A stretch of DNA of 64,000 bases from Acheta domesticus. Lineage: Eukaryota; Arthropoda; Insecta; Orthoptera; Gryllidae. This document shows positions 1 to 11,895 of the stretch, in pieces. Under the pieces are notes generated by a model. It was not told the DNA's origin. It worked only from the letters and a program-made list of their open reading frames with translations, and searched no databases. Position 1 is the stretch's first letter, and each line of letters opens with the position of its first letter. Location of the stretch: contig JAHLJT010000631.1 of the NCBI GenBank assembly GCA_031308135.1, positions 192,032,955 through 192,096,954 on the forward strand, written 5' to 3'. A program made the translations under genes and the position numbers.

Positions 1-1439
1 GTTCCAACTCCACAAGAGAAAAAGAATCGACGGGTAGGAAATGAGAGTCCGTGATATTGCACTGCAGTGTGAGTCATATAAAGTATTGCAGATTCGTAAA
101 CAATATACCATGTCAACATTGTGCAAAAGTATATTATAGAAGTATTTTTTCTCGTTGTTCAATCTACAACATCCATTTTAAATGTATTTGCGTGAGACTC
201 TAGAAATAATATTTCCAGTCTGGTATTGTCTGTAATCCGCTCCTTTTGAAAGTATTTATTTCTAAAATCCTTGCAAAATATCTGTCATTTTTCTCTCTTG
301 TATATTTGATATAATTTTTTTTCATGTATGTTAAGGGTCTATTAATTTGACGTTTGACCGATTTCTACTGCCCATATTGTACGTGATGATTCCTTGTTTT
401 CACGTTCACTCAGTTCATAGAAACTAGCTTCAACAGGCATTGGAGAGCAAGTCATAGAATACCATAGTTGCCTATAATACTTGCTAGAAGAATCTAATAG
501 AATAAGTAACACAAGACATAGAAGATAAGTTAATTATAAAATAGATCATGACAAAAATGTCAATAGTGTTGTCTTGGGGGAAAATTTGCGTTTTACTTCG
601 CATTAACTAACATTTTAACATATGAGGCTTCATTTTGTCTTGATATTTTTTTGTTTTTATTTTATGCCGATTACAACTTGCTAGAACAAATATTATTAAT
701 CACGAAATTCTTAAAAATCCTTTCTTGTTAGTTACTGTAACCTACACATTTCGTTGACGTTTCATAAGTTCGTGCGAAATTGTCAATTATTTTTCAATTT
801 TATGTTATTCTGACACAAACATTTATAAATAACTAAGTAAAATTACTTGTATTTATTTATCTTTATCGTATTCTAATTCTTGTGGTCAACTAAATCCATT
901 TCAGTAGATCAAAATGTATATATAGTTTTTTGTAACTTGTGGCCGCACCGCAGCGACAGCCTTTTCTCTAAATATCCTGAAGGATGGAAATGAAGGCTCC
1001 CGAAGGTTGAAAGTAAACACACACCTTCGTCATTCACTCTCCGTTAGCAGCAGCAAATTTCACAACCTTGCCTCTAGCTACCCAATACTTTCAATTAGAA
1101 CTCACATCATCCAGTAGTCAACATCCACACGCATGAGCATCATTTTGAAATCCAAATGAAATTTTTTTTTTCTAACCTCTCGCGCGTCATTAATATTTAC
1201 ATTGCAGATCTTTAGTTATGTCTATTTCACTTTTATCTTTAGTTTTATTCGAGAATAAATTAAAATATATGAACAATTTTTGATCGTATGTATGGCACAA
1301 CGAAGCTGTATTACGACTGTAGTATCGAATATAATCGGCGTAGTGTTTCTTTGACGCTGCGTGGTACGCTAGGGTCGCTGACCGACACTTCGTCATATCG
1401 CATTTAACACGGAGCTGCGCTTCTGTATGATACTTATAC
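1..1439. other. AT-rich DNA, no gene recognised
   Basis: AT-rich unique-looking sequence. Both strands are broken by frequent stops and the only open frame (1190-1471, minus) is short and resembles nothing I know. No tRNA, repeat or promoter signal can be supported. Confidence 0.5.
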
Positions 1440-1860
1440 TGTGGTAGTATCGAGTAGGGCTGAGCCAGCAAAACTGTAATAAAATGTTCGAGAAGATCTC
1501 ATCCTGTAGATTGCGGTGTAAAGAATGTTTCTTTGATGGCTTTGGCCTCAAAGTTTTTTAAGTTAATTTTAAGTTTAAATGCCATAGAACGCTTTGTTTA
1601 GGAGTTATACATTGATTCAAAAACCCAGATTGTTTGTTGCCGGTTGCATTTGACATGAATATTTAGACTCTTTTTTTCCAACAAATTCTTCATATTTTTA
1701 AAGTCAAAGTGCGATTCGTCACGTCTCCGGGAAAGTCTCTTTTAGAGACCTCTTTTATAAAGATTGGTTGGGTGTGAGAGCCGCAAAAGGTATCTATACC
1801 GCTGAAATAACATAGGGAACGATTATAGCAACATTCCGTAGTAAATTCGACAAATAAATG
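1440..1860 (-). repeat. Dispersed repeat family A, inverted copy
   Basis: Read on the minus strand, this stretch matches the plus-strand segment at about 5160-5545. Shared landmarks are a CCAGCAAAA block, AAGATCTCAT, a CTTTGGCCT core, GGAGTTAT, ATTCAAAAAC, CATGAATATTTA, then GTCTCC and AAGCCGCAAA. Divergence is substantial (scattered substitutions and small indels), so the copy is old. It lacks the outer 300 bp seen in the 5-kb copy. I see no open reading frame, terminal inverted repeat or target-site duplication, so the class of element is unknown. Confidence 0.7.
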
Positions 1861-3480
1861 TTTGTTTACATTTGTATAAAAATGCACCATTCTTATATTC
1901 AAAACATTAAGGTTTTTCCTTCAGAAATAAATGTGAACTTTCTACTCGACCTTTCTTTATCTTTGATTTGAACTGTAGAGGTTTTATGGCTTGTTAACTT
2001 TCACTGGTTTGATTGTATAAACACGATTTTGTTTTAAGAAAAAGGTATCGAATTAACGCTATCTGCCGTCATTTGTTCACTACGTGATTTGGTTGAGCCA
2101 ATAGCTTCTTTAAGAAGGTGTTTGTCTAACGCGAGAATGGATGTGTTAATTAAGTTCTTAAGTTCGTAGATTGAGTGTTTTTCAGTCCAATATTTAGTAA
2201 TGAATGTAAGTTTAGTGAACCCGTTAAAATTATTTACATTTATTAACTTATTAGTGATATTGTTTTATATTTGTGTAAATTCCTTTTAGGTAGAAATAAA
2301 TGTTCGACAGTCAAGCTTTACTCCCACTCTATATTATTCCTCAGGTTCATATCGTTTGTCAAGGAAGATGAAAAACGAAGTCCAGTAATGGTAACGTTGA
2401 TTTGTTGGTGCAAATGGTCGTACGGTTATTTGGTTTTTACAGGCCGTGCTTCTTCCGAGCGTTTACGGGCTTAACACTCCCATTGAAAACACAAACTGCC
2501 TCGCCTTTCTTGGACCCACTCTTGGGCCAGCACTTAATCCTTGTTGGGGCAGCTTTATTCGCCGGTCGCGATCATCCTTTGTCGCTCGTAGCGGAGGCCT
2601 AAGCCCCATTTCCTTCCTTCGCTGTCGCCGCTCCAGCCCTCCTTTCCCCTGTGGATCTCGCGCCCGTTCCCATCTTCCTGCCTCCCCCGCTCTCTTCCGC
2701 ACCCTGGTGCACACTCTTTGCGGACAGTGGATTCATGATTATCCCTTTCTGACTTTCTCATAATAGTCAAAACCGCCTCTGGCTAGGATTATGACGCCAC
2801 GCGGTACAATTGTTTACCGAAGCTGTTTTCTTGATTTTTGTTGTTGTTTTGAAGATTTTTATTGAACAATTGTATGTCAAAAATTAATTTCGTATTAAGG
2901 TAGGGGCCATTAGAGTCACCACTACATACGATGTTATATAGCCTTCTGTGCTCATGCTCAACCGTGTCTACATCCGTCAGTTCATTCACTCATCCCATAC
3001 ATTTTTTTTTAGATTTTAGAATTTTCTCCTTTACCCTAGTAATCACGTGTTATTGTTCTTGGTTCATTGTTCTTTCATGTTTTCGACCGTCGGCGAATCC
3101 ACTTGCGTGGCCTAAGCTTTCATTTCGTCCCAGATATTGCCTTATTTTTTAGTCGAATTCATGTCACAGCGTGGTAATTTTTATTTTTAATTATATTACT
3201 TGTTTCATGTTCAGAGTTGCGTCCACGTCGACATTCAGTAATTACAGACTTCTATGAGCTCATTTTTTAGCGTATCCTCAGCTCAAACAAGATGCGATTT
3301 CATAGCAGTAATATCGAGAAATATTCCGACTTCTCATTTCTGCAACAGTTATGTTTCTAAATATCTGTTAGGTTTCCCAACGCCCGTTATAGCTTTTATT
3401 GTTTATCCCAAACCCTTAAGATCACTTTTAGTGATGCATCTTTTTTTCCTTCTTCACGTCAGTCGTTTCATTTCTCTAAA
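1861..3480. other. Unassigned DNA with a small GC-rich patch
   Basis: AT-rich except for 2440-2760, which is moderately GC-rich with CT runs. Short overlapping open frames there (for example 2446-2763 plus) occur on both strands and have biased, non-protein-like composition. No gene supported. Confidence 0.45.
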
Positions 3481-3519
3481 GGGTGGTACGTCTTATAATC
3501 TCCAGGCTCATTCAAGTCC

Positions 3520-4960
3520 ACGCCCTACGTGCTCCCTGTGACTGCGCCTGGCGCCCACGTGCAGCTCCTGTGCGCTGCGCCCGCCAGAGGCCTAACGCTT
3601 CCCCTCGAAGCCCCACGTGCCCCCATCATCGCCACCCCGCCCCCTTCCAGGGGCCCTCGGCCCGCGGGCGCCCCGCCCCCGCCGCCGCCCCCGCCGTCCC
3701 GGCCGCTTAGGGAAAATGTTTGCTCTGACCAAGGGCGGGGCCGAGAGGATGTAATTAACCGCCGCCGCCACCGCGGGATCAAACGCAGTGCCGCAGGCGC
3801 CGGGCGGGTGGAGGGCGGGCGGCCGCGTGGGCGGGGCGCTTGGCGAGCGGGCGGAGGAGGAAGAGGACGGGATGGGGCACGTTGGCACGGGGGTGAACGC
3901 GGGGGATGGCGTGCGGAGGGACGGGCTGGGAAACGGATGGGCCGACGGGAAAGAAGAGGATGTGAAGGCGGACCAAGAGGAGCACGATGCGTAGTGGAGG
4001 AAAGAGAAGAATACGATGGCGCGTAGGTGGAGAGTGTGTAGAAGGGGAGAACGGGGAACGATGAGCGAATGGGAGGAACAACACGGATAAACTAGTGAAG
4101 AAGGGAGTGAGTAGACGAGGGAGTAGGCGAATGAACAGACAGACGTGCGGGCTGGCAGGCATGAGGGCTGGCCGAGCGGGTGGGTGGGCGGTCGGGGCCT
4201 GGCGGGCGGGCTGGTGGGGTGTGGTGATTTGAGGCGGGGAGAAGCATAAAGGAGCTTGGCAGGGCGGGCGGGCAGTTGGACGACGCAAGCGGGTGGACAG
4301 AGAGTGGCGGGGAGTTGTGGGGTGTGGCGTGGCGTGGCATGCTGGAGCGTGGAGGGACGTGGAAGGCAAGGCGTGGCGGGCGGGGCGGGATGAGCGGGCA
4401 GGCTCTTGGACGAGGTGGGTGAGGCGAGAGGGGCCATGATGGGACGGGACGGGGCGGTGCGGACCGGGCCGAATCGAGGCGGAGCGGGGCGGGGGGACAG
4501 GGCAGGTCGGGGCGGGACGGGACCGAACGGGATGGGAGAGGGCGGGCAGGTGGGCAGATAGGCGGGCTGGCAGGCAGGTGGGCGGGCAGGAAGTGCGAGG
4601 CGGGGGTAGCGGGCGTGCAAGTGAGCGGGTGAGCGGTTTGGTACAGGCGCGGGTAGGCGTACGTGCAAACGGGCGTGCGAGCGAGCTTGCGCAAGCCAAG
4701 GGTCTGGCTCACGTGTGTGTGTTCGGGGGCGGCAGCGCGTGGTCACGACGCGCGAGGCTTCTCTTCTGCGCCCCCCTGCCCCCTCCCCCCCTCGCCCGAC
4801 CCTTTCGGCCGCCGCCGGCGCAGCGCCCCTCCAAGACTGGCTGCGCGTGGCGCCCGCTGGCTTTGTCTCTAATGTGCTTCCGGCGCCGCCGTCGTTGCTG
4901 CGGATAGGGCTTTTCCAGGCGTGTTGTTCAAACGGCGTGTGTTTGCTCGAGATTTAGGTT
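3520..4960. other. GC-rich, strongly G-skewed CpG island
   Basis: Very GC-rich block. From about 3780 to 4700 the plus strand is G-rich, with imperfect GGGCGGGC, GGCGGG and GGGACGGGAC motifs. This makes long minus-strand open frames rich in Pro, Ala, Arg and Ser (3592-4746, 3779-4699, 4092-4712). All three frames are open over much of it, which is the signature of composition rather than coding. At about 3700-3790 a less repetitive stretch contains TAATTAACC next to CpG-rich sequence, compatible with a promoter or conserved regulatory island, but no transcript start can be assigned. Confidence 0.5.
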
Positions 4961-5159
4961 GTAGGAGGTACACCTGCGTAATAATACTGGGATAACGGGA
5001 GATGTGGATGAGCTAAATCGTGGCTCGGAGTTTACGAAGGGAACTGTTATTAAGTGGTATAATTCGTGGACTTTGGTCCAGATGGAAATAGGTGCATAAT
5101 TTTGTATAAGGTTTTGAATGGGAGATTAGGAATTTCTGTCTAATCTAATGAAGAAAAAG

Positions 5160-5852
5160 TTTGTTGTTTGTGATTTAACATTTCTTATCGTCTCCTATAT
5201 TATATCAGTAGTATACCTTCCCTTTGCGGCTTTCACATGCAACCAATATTTATAAATTAGGCCTCTAAAGAAAGAGAATTTCAAGGAGACATGACAAATT
5301 GCACATTGACTAAAAATATAAAGGATTTGTTTAAAGAAACGTATAAATATTCATGTAAAATGCAACAGCAACGCACGTCACGGTTTTTGAATCTATATCA
5401 TTAAATAACTCCTAAACCCAGCGTTCTGCGGTCTTATAAACTAAAATTTTCAGGCCAAAGACCTTAAAGAAACGTTCATCACACCATAATGTACAGAATG
5501 AGATCTTGACCATTCTGTTACATTTTTGCTGGTTCGACGCTTCTCGATTCTATCCCACCTGTTCAGAGCGGGTAGAATCTGCGACTGTATGTGAAATTAC
5601 TAATTACTTGATATTCTATGCGATTGAATTACTGGGATGTACCTCATTGCTTGAGAATAAAGTTAAATAAAAATAGTTTGTATTGACAAGGGTGTATTAT
5701 ATTGTCATCAATTACAAGGCGACATGTAGAAGAAGTGACGAAGGATAAGAGGGTGTTGAAGAAAAAATATATATTACAAAGCTCAATATGGAAATAAAAT
5801 TAGGAAGAGGGTGGGGTATAGAATGCGAGAGGTCTCGCACGAGTAAGCTAGT
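5160..5852 (+). repeat. Dispersed repeat family A, direct copy
   Basis: The longest copy of the family. About 570 bp of it (5280-5852) aligns in the same orientation with 48240-48815. Shared blocks include ACTAATTACTTGATATTC, TATGCGATTGAATTAC, GAGAATAAAGTT, AAGTGACG, GGATAAGAGGGT and GGAAGAGGGTGGGGTATAG. The 5160-5545 part also matches 1440-1860 in inverted orientation. There is no coding potential. The class is unknown, possibly a non-autonomous element or the untranslated end of a retroelement. Confidence 0.75.
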
Positions 5853-7042
5853 TTTTAATAATACCCTTGTAAGACGCCTGTAATATTATGGTGTATTTTT
5901 TATTTGCTTTGTCTGTGTCAATTTAACTTACAGATTGCCAAAGTATATATTATCGTAAATTGAGTGTAACTTTACAAAATCAGAATTAAATATATGGATT
6001 TCAAAAATACTTTAATTGGCAGGCCGCAATGTGTATCAATTTATTAAGGATTGACAGTTTCCTTATATTTAATTGCATATGATATTAAAATAATGAATGT
6101 TTTCGTGATGGTAGCAGATTTCTTGTGGTAATCCATAATCTGCGATAGGAATAATCGTCCACAACAATTACAGTTATAATATTTATTATAACATGCCTAA
6201 AGTTGACTTTCGGGGAATACATTCCCAGCTTCAGTGGGTTTCTAACGTTGAAAAGGAAAAAATGAGAAATTAACTTAAAGAAAGGGTGCAAACATAGAGA
6301 AAGTGAGCTGTGATTGTTATAGGCAATTATTCCTATCTCACATAATAAATTTTTGTTTAACGAATGGTAACAACGCTGGGCTCATACTTTCTTGCATTAA
6401 TTGTGACGGGTACGTAATATTATTGCTTGAAGCTGCAAAAGTATTGCAACTAGAAAAAATCCCATGCTAGCACTCACATTACCCCTGCACTATCAACCGC
6501 AGCTATAAAAACAATTTACCAACGCTATAAAAATAAAATTGAACATTTGCATTAGCAATTAAAAAAAACAACAGATATTTATATGGAATCATTTCATGAT
6601 CTAACTTTAAAGAACAGATTTCATTTTCAAAAATTAACTTATATGCAATCACAATATCTTCACTATTATAGCAGTTGGAAGTCTCTGAAAAAAGTTATAT
6701 CTCAACATTTTTGAAAAACAGTTTTCAACATAAATGCACCAACCCGACGCCATTTTATAAGTGTATTTTACTATATTCAAGAAAAAAATAGGAATATTTG
6801 TAGTAAATCTCAATTTGAAATGTGTCTTCATTTCACTGAGAATCAATTTTGGTGAAAATCCTACCAACAATTTAGCCATTGCTTTATTTACAGATGAATA
6901 GACTACCATCAGCCGAAACCAAGACATACGAAAAACAAGACGACTAACAGCATCTAGCCAATGCTGACGCCAGGTGAGGCAATCCGGGAAAAGTGCTTCT
7001 TTTGTTTTTGTCCGGAAAAATTAAACCCATCAGAAACCTATT
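5853..7042. other. AT-rich DNA, nothing recognised
   Basis: AT-rich. The minus-strand frames at 6085-6291 and 6649-6927 are short and unrecognised. A small direct repeat of CTATAAAAA occurs near 6503 and 6526. Confidence 0.45.
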
Positions 7043-7256
7043 ATGGTCCGATTAAAATAAGTTGGTGATTGATAGTTGTGCTTCTGAAGCTGTAACTTCA
7101 TACAAAATGAGTGTATGATTTGGTTACTTTAATAAGTATTTATTTCAAGTGTTAATTTTCGTGTCCCAGAGGCACGTGGTCAGTGGTACGCAAACTGTCA
7201 ACGTCGCACCCTTCCATTCGCAATTGTCAATCACCAACTTATTTTAATCGGACCAC
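7043..7256. mobile_element. Small inverted-repeat element (MITE-like)
   Basis: Two arms, 7043-7079 and 7221-7256, are near-perfect reverse complements (ATGGTCCGATTAAAATAAG on the left, its complement on the right, continuing through GTTGGTGATTGA). They enclose about 140 bp of non-coding sequence. The size and terminal position of the repeats fit a MITE. I could not define a target-site duplication; CAGAAA occurs just outside both ends but not at a clean junction. Superfamily unknown. Confidence 0.65.
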
Positions 7257-7769
7257 AGAAAGATTTATGGATAGAATACACTTGTCATCGACAATACATG
7301 CTATTCGAAAATGGCGCGGAAATACTTTTATTTCTCCTTTGCACATTTCTTTTACACAATAGGTATATTCTTGCCTGCTTCTATTCTGCCCTACCTGCAA
7401 TGAGAGGGCCTGCATCCCGCTCACCGCCATTTATGTCATATCTAATCGATCAGTATCTACTGTAGAGTGCGATTCTCATTCAGTCGGCGACGGCGTCCTC
7501 ATGTAAATAAATTGCAGCGTTTCGCCCGAAAATGTAAATTGAACAAGTAATGTAAGTATTGGAGAAAGTAAAAACATTGATTAAATAATATAATGTAACG
7601 GAAGACCATAATTACAATTATTTCCCCATTACGGTGTTACGGTTTCAAGTGGTCAAGAGAGTGAGACATAACGCGACATTACTTTCTTGGTGCGGTACTT
7701 TACCACATAGGCGTTAGGTCGTAAGACCAAAAACAGAGCAAGTCTCCGTGCATTGTTTTGCAGGTGCAT

Positions 7770-7965
7770 TCTTCTGCCACCAGGTGAAATTATGATTACC
7801 AGCGCCACTTCTTCCCCTGGGACACTTCATTAGGAGGCGCCCGCTCCTGCCCACTCCGCCGACGCAAATCTCGTTTCCCCGCTTTGAGGCGCCCCGGCGC
7901 GAGGAAGTCTCCAATCTTCTTTGTGTAATTACCAATTAATGCGAGCGACGAGAGCGCTTCGCCCC
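7770..7965. promoter_or_regulatory. Possible conserved regulatory islet
   Basis: Non-repetitive sequence of intermediate GC content that ends in a cluster of homeodomain-type sites (TAATTACC, AATTAATG) before a CT-rich block. The texture resembles conserved non-coding elements near developmental genes. This is inference from motif content only. Confidence 0.2.
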
Positions 7966-9240
7966 GCTTCTGCCTCTCGCCTCCCCCCTCCCCCCGCCCG
8001 CCGCCGCCCCACCCGCTCCCCTCCCCATCCCAGCCACTTCCCCTCCGAACGCCTCACATTCCCAGCTCGAACTGTTGGGTCCGTTTCTGCTGCCTTTCCC
8101 CGTCAAAATCCTCCGTTTGAGTTCGATTCCCGGCTTCCATTCTCTAGCACTCTCTCCGCTACTGCCCCTACCCTTGTTTTCCCCTCCAGGTTTCCCCCTT
8201 CCTCTCTCTTTGCGTTCCATACCAGACCTCCCTTACCTAGCGCCTTACCTAAGCTTGCTCCCCATTAAACCACTCCCTGACTGAATCCGTCCCTTTCCGA
8301 GTTTCATACCCACTCCCCATTCGCCTGCTCCCCATCCGAACCCTCGCCAGACCCCCCCCCCTTCTGGTTGTCCGCGTCTTACACATCCCCTACAATCCTT
8401 GGCACGCGCTCTTCGCCTGAACCACTGCACCTGCATCTCTTTCCCTGCTAGAACACTTCCCCGCCTCTCCTCCCGACCTGTGCCCCTCTCCTCCCAAGAC
8501 CCTCCATGGCTGTGTACCCCTTCTTTTCTCTCCATAACCACTATCTTCCTTTGTCCGAACTCTTCCTTTTCGAACTCTTTATCGACTTTACGCCTTCCTA
8601 CACGATCTCCTTTTCGTCAGAAACCTTCCCTACCCACCTTTTCCCTACTATCTTCTCTCCGCTTGTGGCCCTTCCAAACTAACTGGTCATCTGAGTTTTC
8701 AATCCGCTCATTGCATTCTCCGTTCCTTTCCCCCGCCCAAACCTTCTCTCTCCCGAACAGTTTCCTATCCTCTCTCCTGCCCGCTGGAAATTTCATATCC
8801 CAATGTATTCATTACCCTGCCCTCCCCCACCTTACACGAGAGTCTCTTCGTCCTAAACCCATGGTGCCCAATCCTCCGTTTCTCAAGTTCCTCTCCACCC
8901 GGACCTCTGCTCATTCGAAACCTCCTCCATTCCAACTTTCTCGCTTTCCATCTAACTACCCGGTGTCCTCCCTGCCTCGATCGGTTCTCCCAAACCCCTT
9001 CTTGCCAGAGAAGTACCCGACGGCGCCATTCCCCGCTGTAGTGCCACCCAGACCCTCCTTTGCAGATCTCCTGCGCCGAAACCCATTTTCCCTTTCTTTT
9101 CGTATCTCGTCTGACACTCAACCCTCCTTTTTTTTCTCCACGCCAGAGACAAATCAGTCTGACATTAATTGTCTTTCTGCTTGCCCAGTTGTTTTCTTGA
9201 AGCTCGTTTAACCTTCAACCCGTTTTCCTACTTGCTCTTG
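7966..9240. repeat. CT-rich low-complexity block
   Basis: The plus strand is a long pyrimidine-rich tract (runs of TCCC, CTCTCC, CCTTCC). It generates a plus-strand frame of 270 codons (8399-9211) made mostly of Ser, Pro, Leu, Phe and Arg, with overlapping purine-encoded frames on the other strand. No domain, signal peptide or plausible start context is visible, so I treat the frames as compositional artefacts. Confidence 0.6.
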
Positions 9241-9358
9241 GATTAAAAAGAATGCGTAGTACATCTCCTTTAATCGACTGATTTCCTTCTTTTTTTTCTT
9301 TCTTCTGTTCCGTGACGTTATAGGTAGTCCTGCCTGAAATTTGTAACTAGTGGTCGCT

Positions 9359-9361
<3 letters not shown>

Positions 9362-9406
<45 letters not shown>
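9362..9406. repeat. (TA)n microsatellite
   Basis: About 22 uninterrupted TA units. It may be the far half of a TA tract also present at 11029-11082, with the segment between them inserted into it. Confidence 0.95.
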
Positions 9407-9407
<1 letters not shown>

Positions 9408-9410
<3 letters not shown>

Positions 9411-11026
9411 CGAACGTGAATTTAAAGGTTCGTCACAGGTGCCAGAGCCCCATAAAACAAAAAAAAAGAACGGGGACGTGAGCGCGGCGCAGTTCAAAAG
9501 GAGCGCGCCCGCAGACGAGGAAATTGTCGCCCGCAACCTTCATCGCAAGTCGCGAGAAATGACGTGCGTTAACTGGGGGGAGGAGGAGGCGCCGCGTTAC
9601 TCCTACAAACCGAGGGCATAAAACGCTAATCCGCAAGCGGAAGGGCCTCTTAAGCTTTCGTCAGTTGGAGCAGGCAGCATCTCTTAAGTTCTCGTCCGAG
9701 GAGCAGGCGGCATCTCTTTAGTTTTTCGTCAGTAGAAGCGGTAGCTTCTCTCAAGTTTTTCGTCGGTAGAGGCGGCAGTTTCCCTCCGAAGTAACGGTAG
9801 CCGATGTTGAAAGATTATGCGAAAGAACGTCATTTTAGTTAGGAGTGTCCGACGTCAGAAAGGCGTCTAGTTAGTCGTCCGCGAATTTGTTAAAATATTC
9901 AAGAAAGATTTTTGGCAATTACGGCACCGTGGAAGAGGTCGCCTGTGAAATTTGCAACAAGTTGACGCTCAGATTAAGCCATAAAATCTGCAGGTGGAAC
10001 GGGGGGGAGAGATCTAGTACGCGGCGAGAACCAAACCTCACGCTGGCGTACGAATAACGCTGGGCGCGAGCAAAAGAACGCGCCGAACGAGATCTGGAGA
10101 CGGGCGAGTACCGGTCGTGATCGGACGAAGGAGACGGAACCGGGACGGGAGACAGAAGAGGACGACGGAGCTGGGAGCGGAAGATAGAAGAAGAACGGGA
10201 CCAGGAGAGGAAGACGGAAGAAGGACGGCGACGGGAGCTGAAGACCGAAGACGTAGGCACGAAGGCGGCGGGTCGCTAGGCACGAGGCCGCGGCTCGGAG
10301 CGCAAGCGCCGGCAGCAAAAGAGACAGCGAGCGACCAAAGACAAGGACAGCTCACCAGGAAGGGCGAGGTAAAGAAAATGTTAGGAGTTATACGGAGAGA
10401 TTCTATGTGAAGGCGAAATAACTTTCATGTTGCAGTTATAAAAGCAATAGCCATTTTGACGCCTGGTTACCTGTTGGTTTTGTACATGAGTTAAAGTAGA
10501 TTGATGTAGTAATAATTGTATTAAAGTGTGGAGGAAGTTTTGCTGCAGAGCACGTTTTTTGTTCAGAGGTGTTAGAATTAAAATGAATGTGAAATGAGAT
10601 TAGTAAAGCGCATGCAGTGATCGAGTCAAAAGTGCAAGCAGAATTTAGTCATTTTTTTTATTTTTAAAGAATTCTTAATTTTTCCATGAACAGTAATTGT
10701 GTTTAGAATTTTGAAGAGTTTTGGTTATTTGATTTAAAGAGGATACAGTGTGGGTTGATGATTTTATTTGGAAAATTGAAAGAGAATGAGGAAAAGTTAC
10801 GTGTGTAGTAGAATTAGTTATTATTTTTGAAATAATTAAAATTTGTTTTACTGTTATTTGTGTTCCTGTGTTTTGGATTGCTCTCTACACCCCAAAGATC
10901 CCGCTGCCCTGAGATATAAGTAAGCTCGAAAGAGCAGATATCTGCGCACCCGCCCAGACGCTCAACCATTGTTGAGAGAATTAGCAAATTTAAATAAATT
11001 TGGGTGTTCGGGGCGGGTTTGCGTCA
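9408..11026 (+). mobile_element. Candidate LTR-like insertion between TA tracts
   Basis: The segment begins TGACG, ends CGTCA, and is bounded on both sides by (TA)n. A 9-bp inverted repeat (GTGACGAAC / GTTCGTCAC) lies at the left end. Inside are a TATA-like CATAAAA near 9617, four imperfect 34-bp repeats (9645-9782), a purine-rich tandem region (10100-10260), an AT-rich right half and an AATAAA near 10994. This order resembles a solo LTR with U3 subrepeats. No protein, primer-binding site or second LTR is seen, and no exact target duplication can be read in the TA repeat, so the call is weak. Confidence 0.25.
9645..9782 (+). repeat. 34-bp tandem repeat, about four units
   Basis: Four adjacent units each run CTCTTAAG, then a TTTCGTC motif, then GGAGCAGGCGG or a variant. 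They differ by a few substitutions and indels. They lie in the left third of the candidate LTR-like segment. Confidence 0.75.

Positions 11027-11028
<2 letters not shown>

Positions 11029-11082
<54 letters not shown>
11029..11082. repeat. (TA)n microsatellite
   Basis: About 27 TA units immediately beyond the 3' end of the minus-strand LINE fragment; it may be that element's tail. Confidence 0.95.
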
Positions 11083-11085
<3 letters not shown>

Positions 11086-11895
11086 GCGAGTTTTTACGGC
11101 TGACGCCGCATCTCCCTTCCCGATCTCCATTTTTCTCTATCATCCCAATCTCCTTCCTGCAGTCCTCTGGCAGCCACCGCGTCTTGTACCCAGGGCCCAG
11201 CGTCTTGGGCCCAGCTTCTTGGGCCCAGCTTCTTGGTGGTCGACCCCGTTTTCTTCTCTCGGGAGGAATCCATTTCCATATTAATTTAGGCCATCTAAAC
11301 TCCTCCATTCTTTCTAGACGACCATACCAGAGGAGGCGTTTGGTTTCAATTTTGTCGATAATATTTCGTTTAATGTCCATAATATCCCTTATTCTCTCAT
11401 TACGCACATGTTCCAGTTTGGAAATGCCCCTGTTTCTTCTCCAAAAATCCATTTCAAGTGCAAGAAGTCTGTCTCGTTCTCTTTTATTCAGTTCCCAAAC
11501 TTCTGCACAATAGGTAGTAATACTTTCAACCACTAAGGAGTAAATGAACTGCTTTTTTTTTTTATTTTGTCATTCCACAGAATGTGGTTTAGTTGCCGTA
11601 TCGCTCGTTTACCTTGTCCAATTTTATTATTAATGTCATCACTGCTTTTACCATTACATGATAAAGTGACCCCTAAATATTTAAAAGTTTTACAACCTTT
11701 AATGTTTTCAGTCTGTGTCTTTATATCTTCCAGCTCGACCCGTCAGCCCAGGCCACTATATCATTACTTGCACCCTTATTAATTTTATAATTTAGCATTT
11801 TAGCTTCTTTTCTTGTTGATAGTTGGGATAAATGACAAAATTGTTCAATATGAAGCAGAACTTTAGAAATATATTCAAATTCTCGAAAACTACGT
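11083..11895 (-). pseudogene. RTE-like LINE, 3' part of reverse transcriptase ORF
   Basis: The minus strand encodes the region after the catalytic core of a non-LTR reverse transcriptase. An open frame runs from about 11745 to 11083. It carries, in order, a FKYLGVTLS motif (about 11670), a KRAIRQLNHILW segment, SITTYCAEVWEL (about 11510), IDKIETKRLLWYGR and a basic RRKRGRPPRSW motif near 11240. This is the usual order at the C-terminus of RTE-type and related LINE polyproteins. Upstream, a shifted frame continues with KEAKMLNYK to about 11890, so there is at least one frameshift near 11745. The YADD active site is not present. After RGRPPRSW the frame runs through three 14-bp GGGCCCAGCTTCTT repeats that disturb the normal ending, then into the TA tract. 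The copy is a 5'-truncated, decayed retrotransposon. Confidence 0.85.
11180..11235. repeat. 14-bp minisatellite inside LINE fragment
   Basis: Three consecutive units of GGGCCCAGC(G/T)TCTT sit in the part of the LINE that encodes the basic C-terminal tail. The unit length is not a multiple of three, so the expansion shifts the frame. Confidence 0.75.

Noticed and set aside
3592..4746. 384-codon minus-strand open frame
   Set aside because: Pro/Ala/Arg/Ser-rich translation of G-skewed CpG DNA; two other minus-strand frames and the plus strand are open over the same span, so it is compositional.
8399..9211. 270-codon plus-strand frame
   Set aside because: Pyrimidine-rich low-complexity sequence; Ser/Pro/Leu/Phe-biased translation with no recognisable motif.
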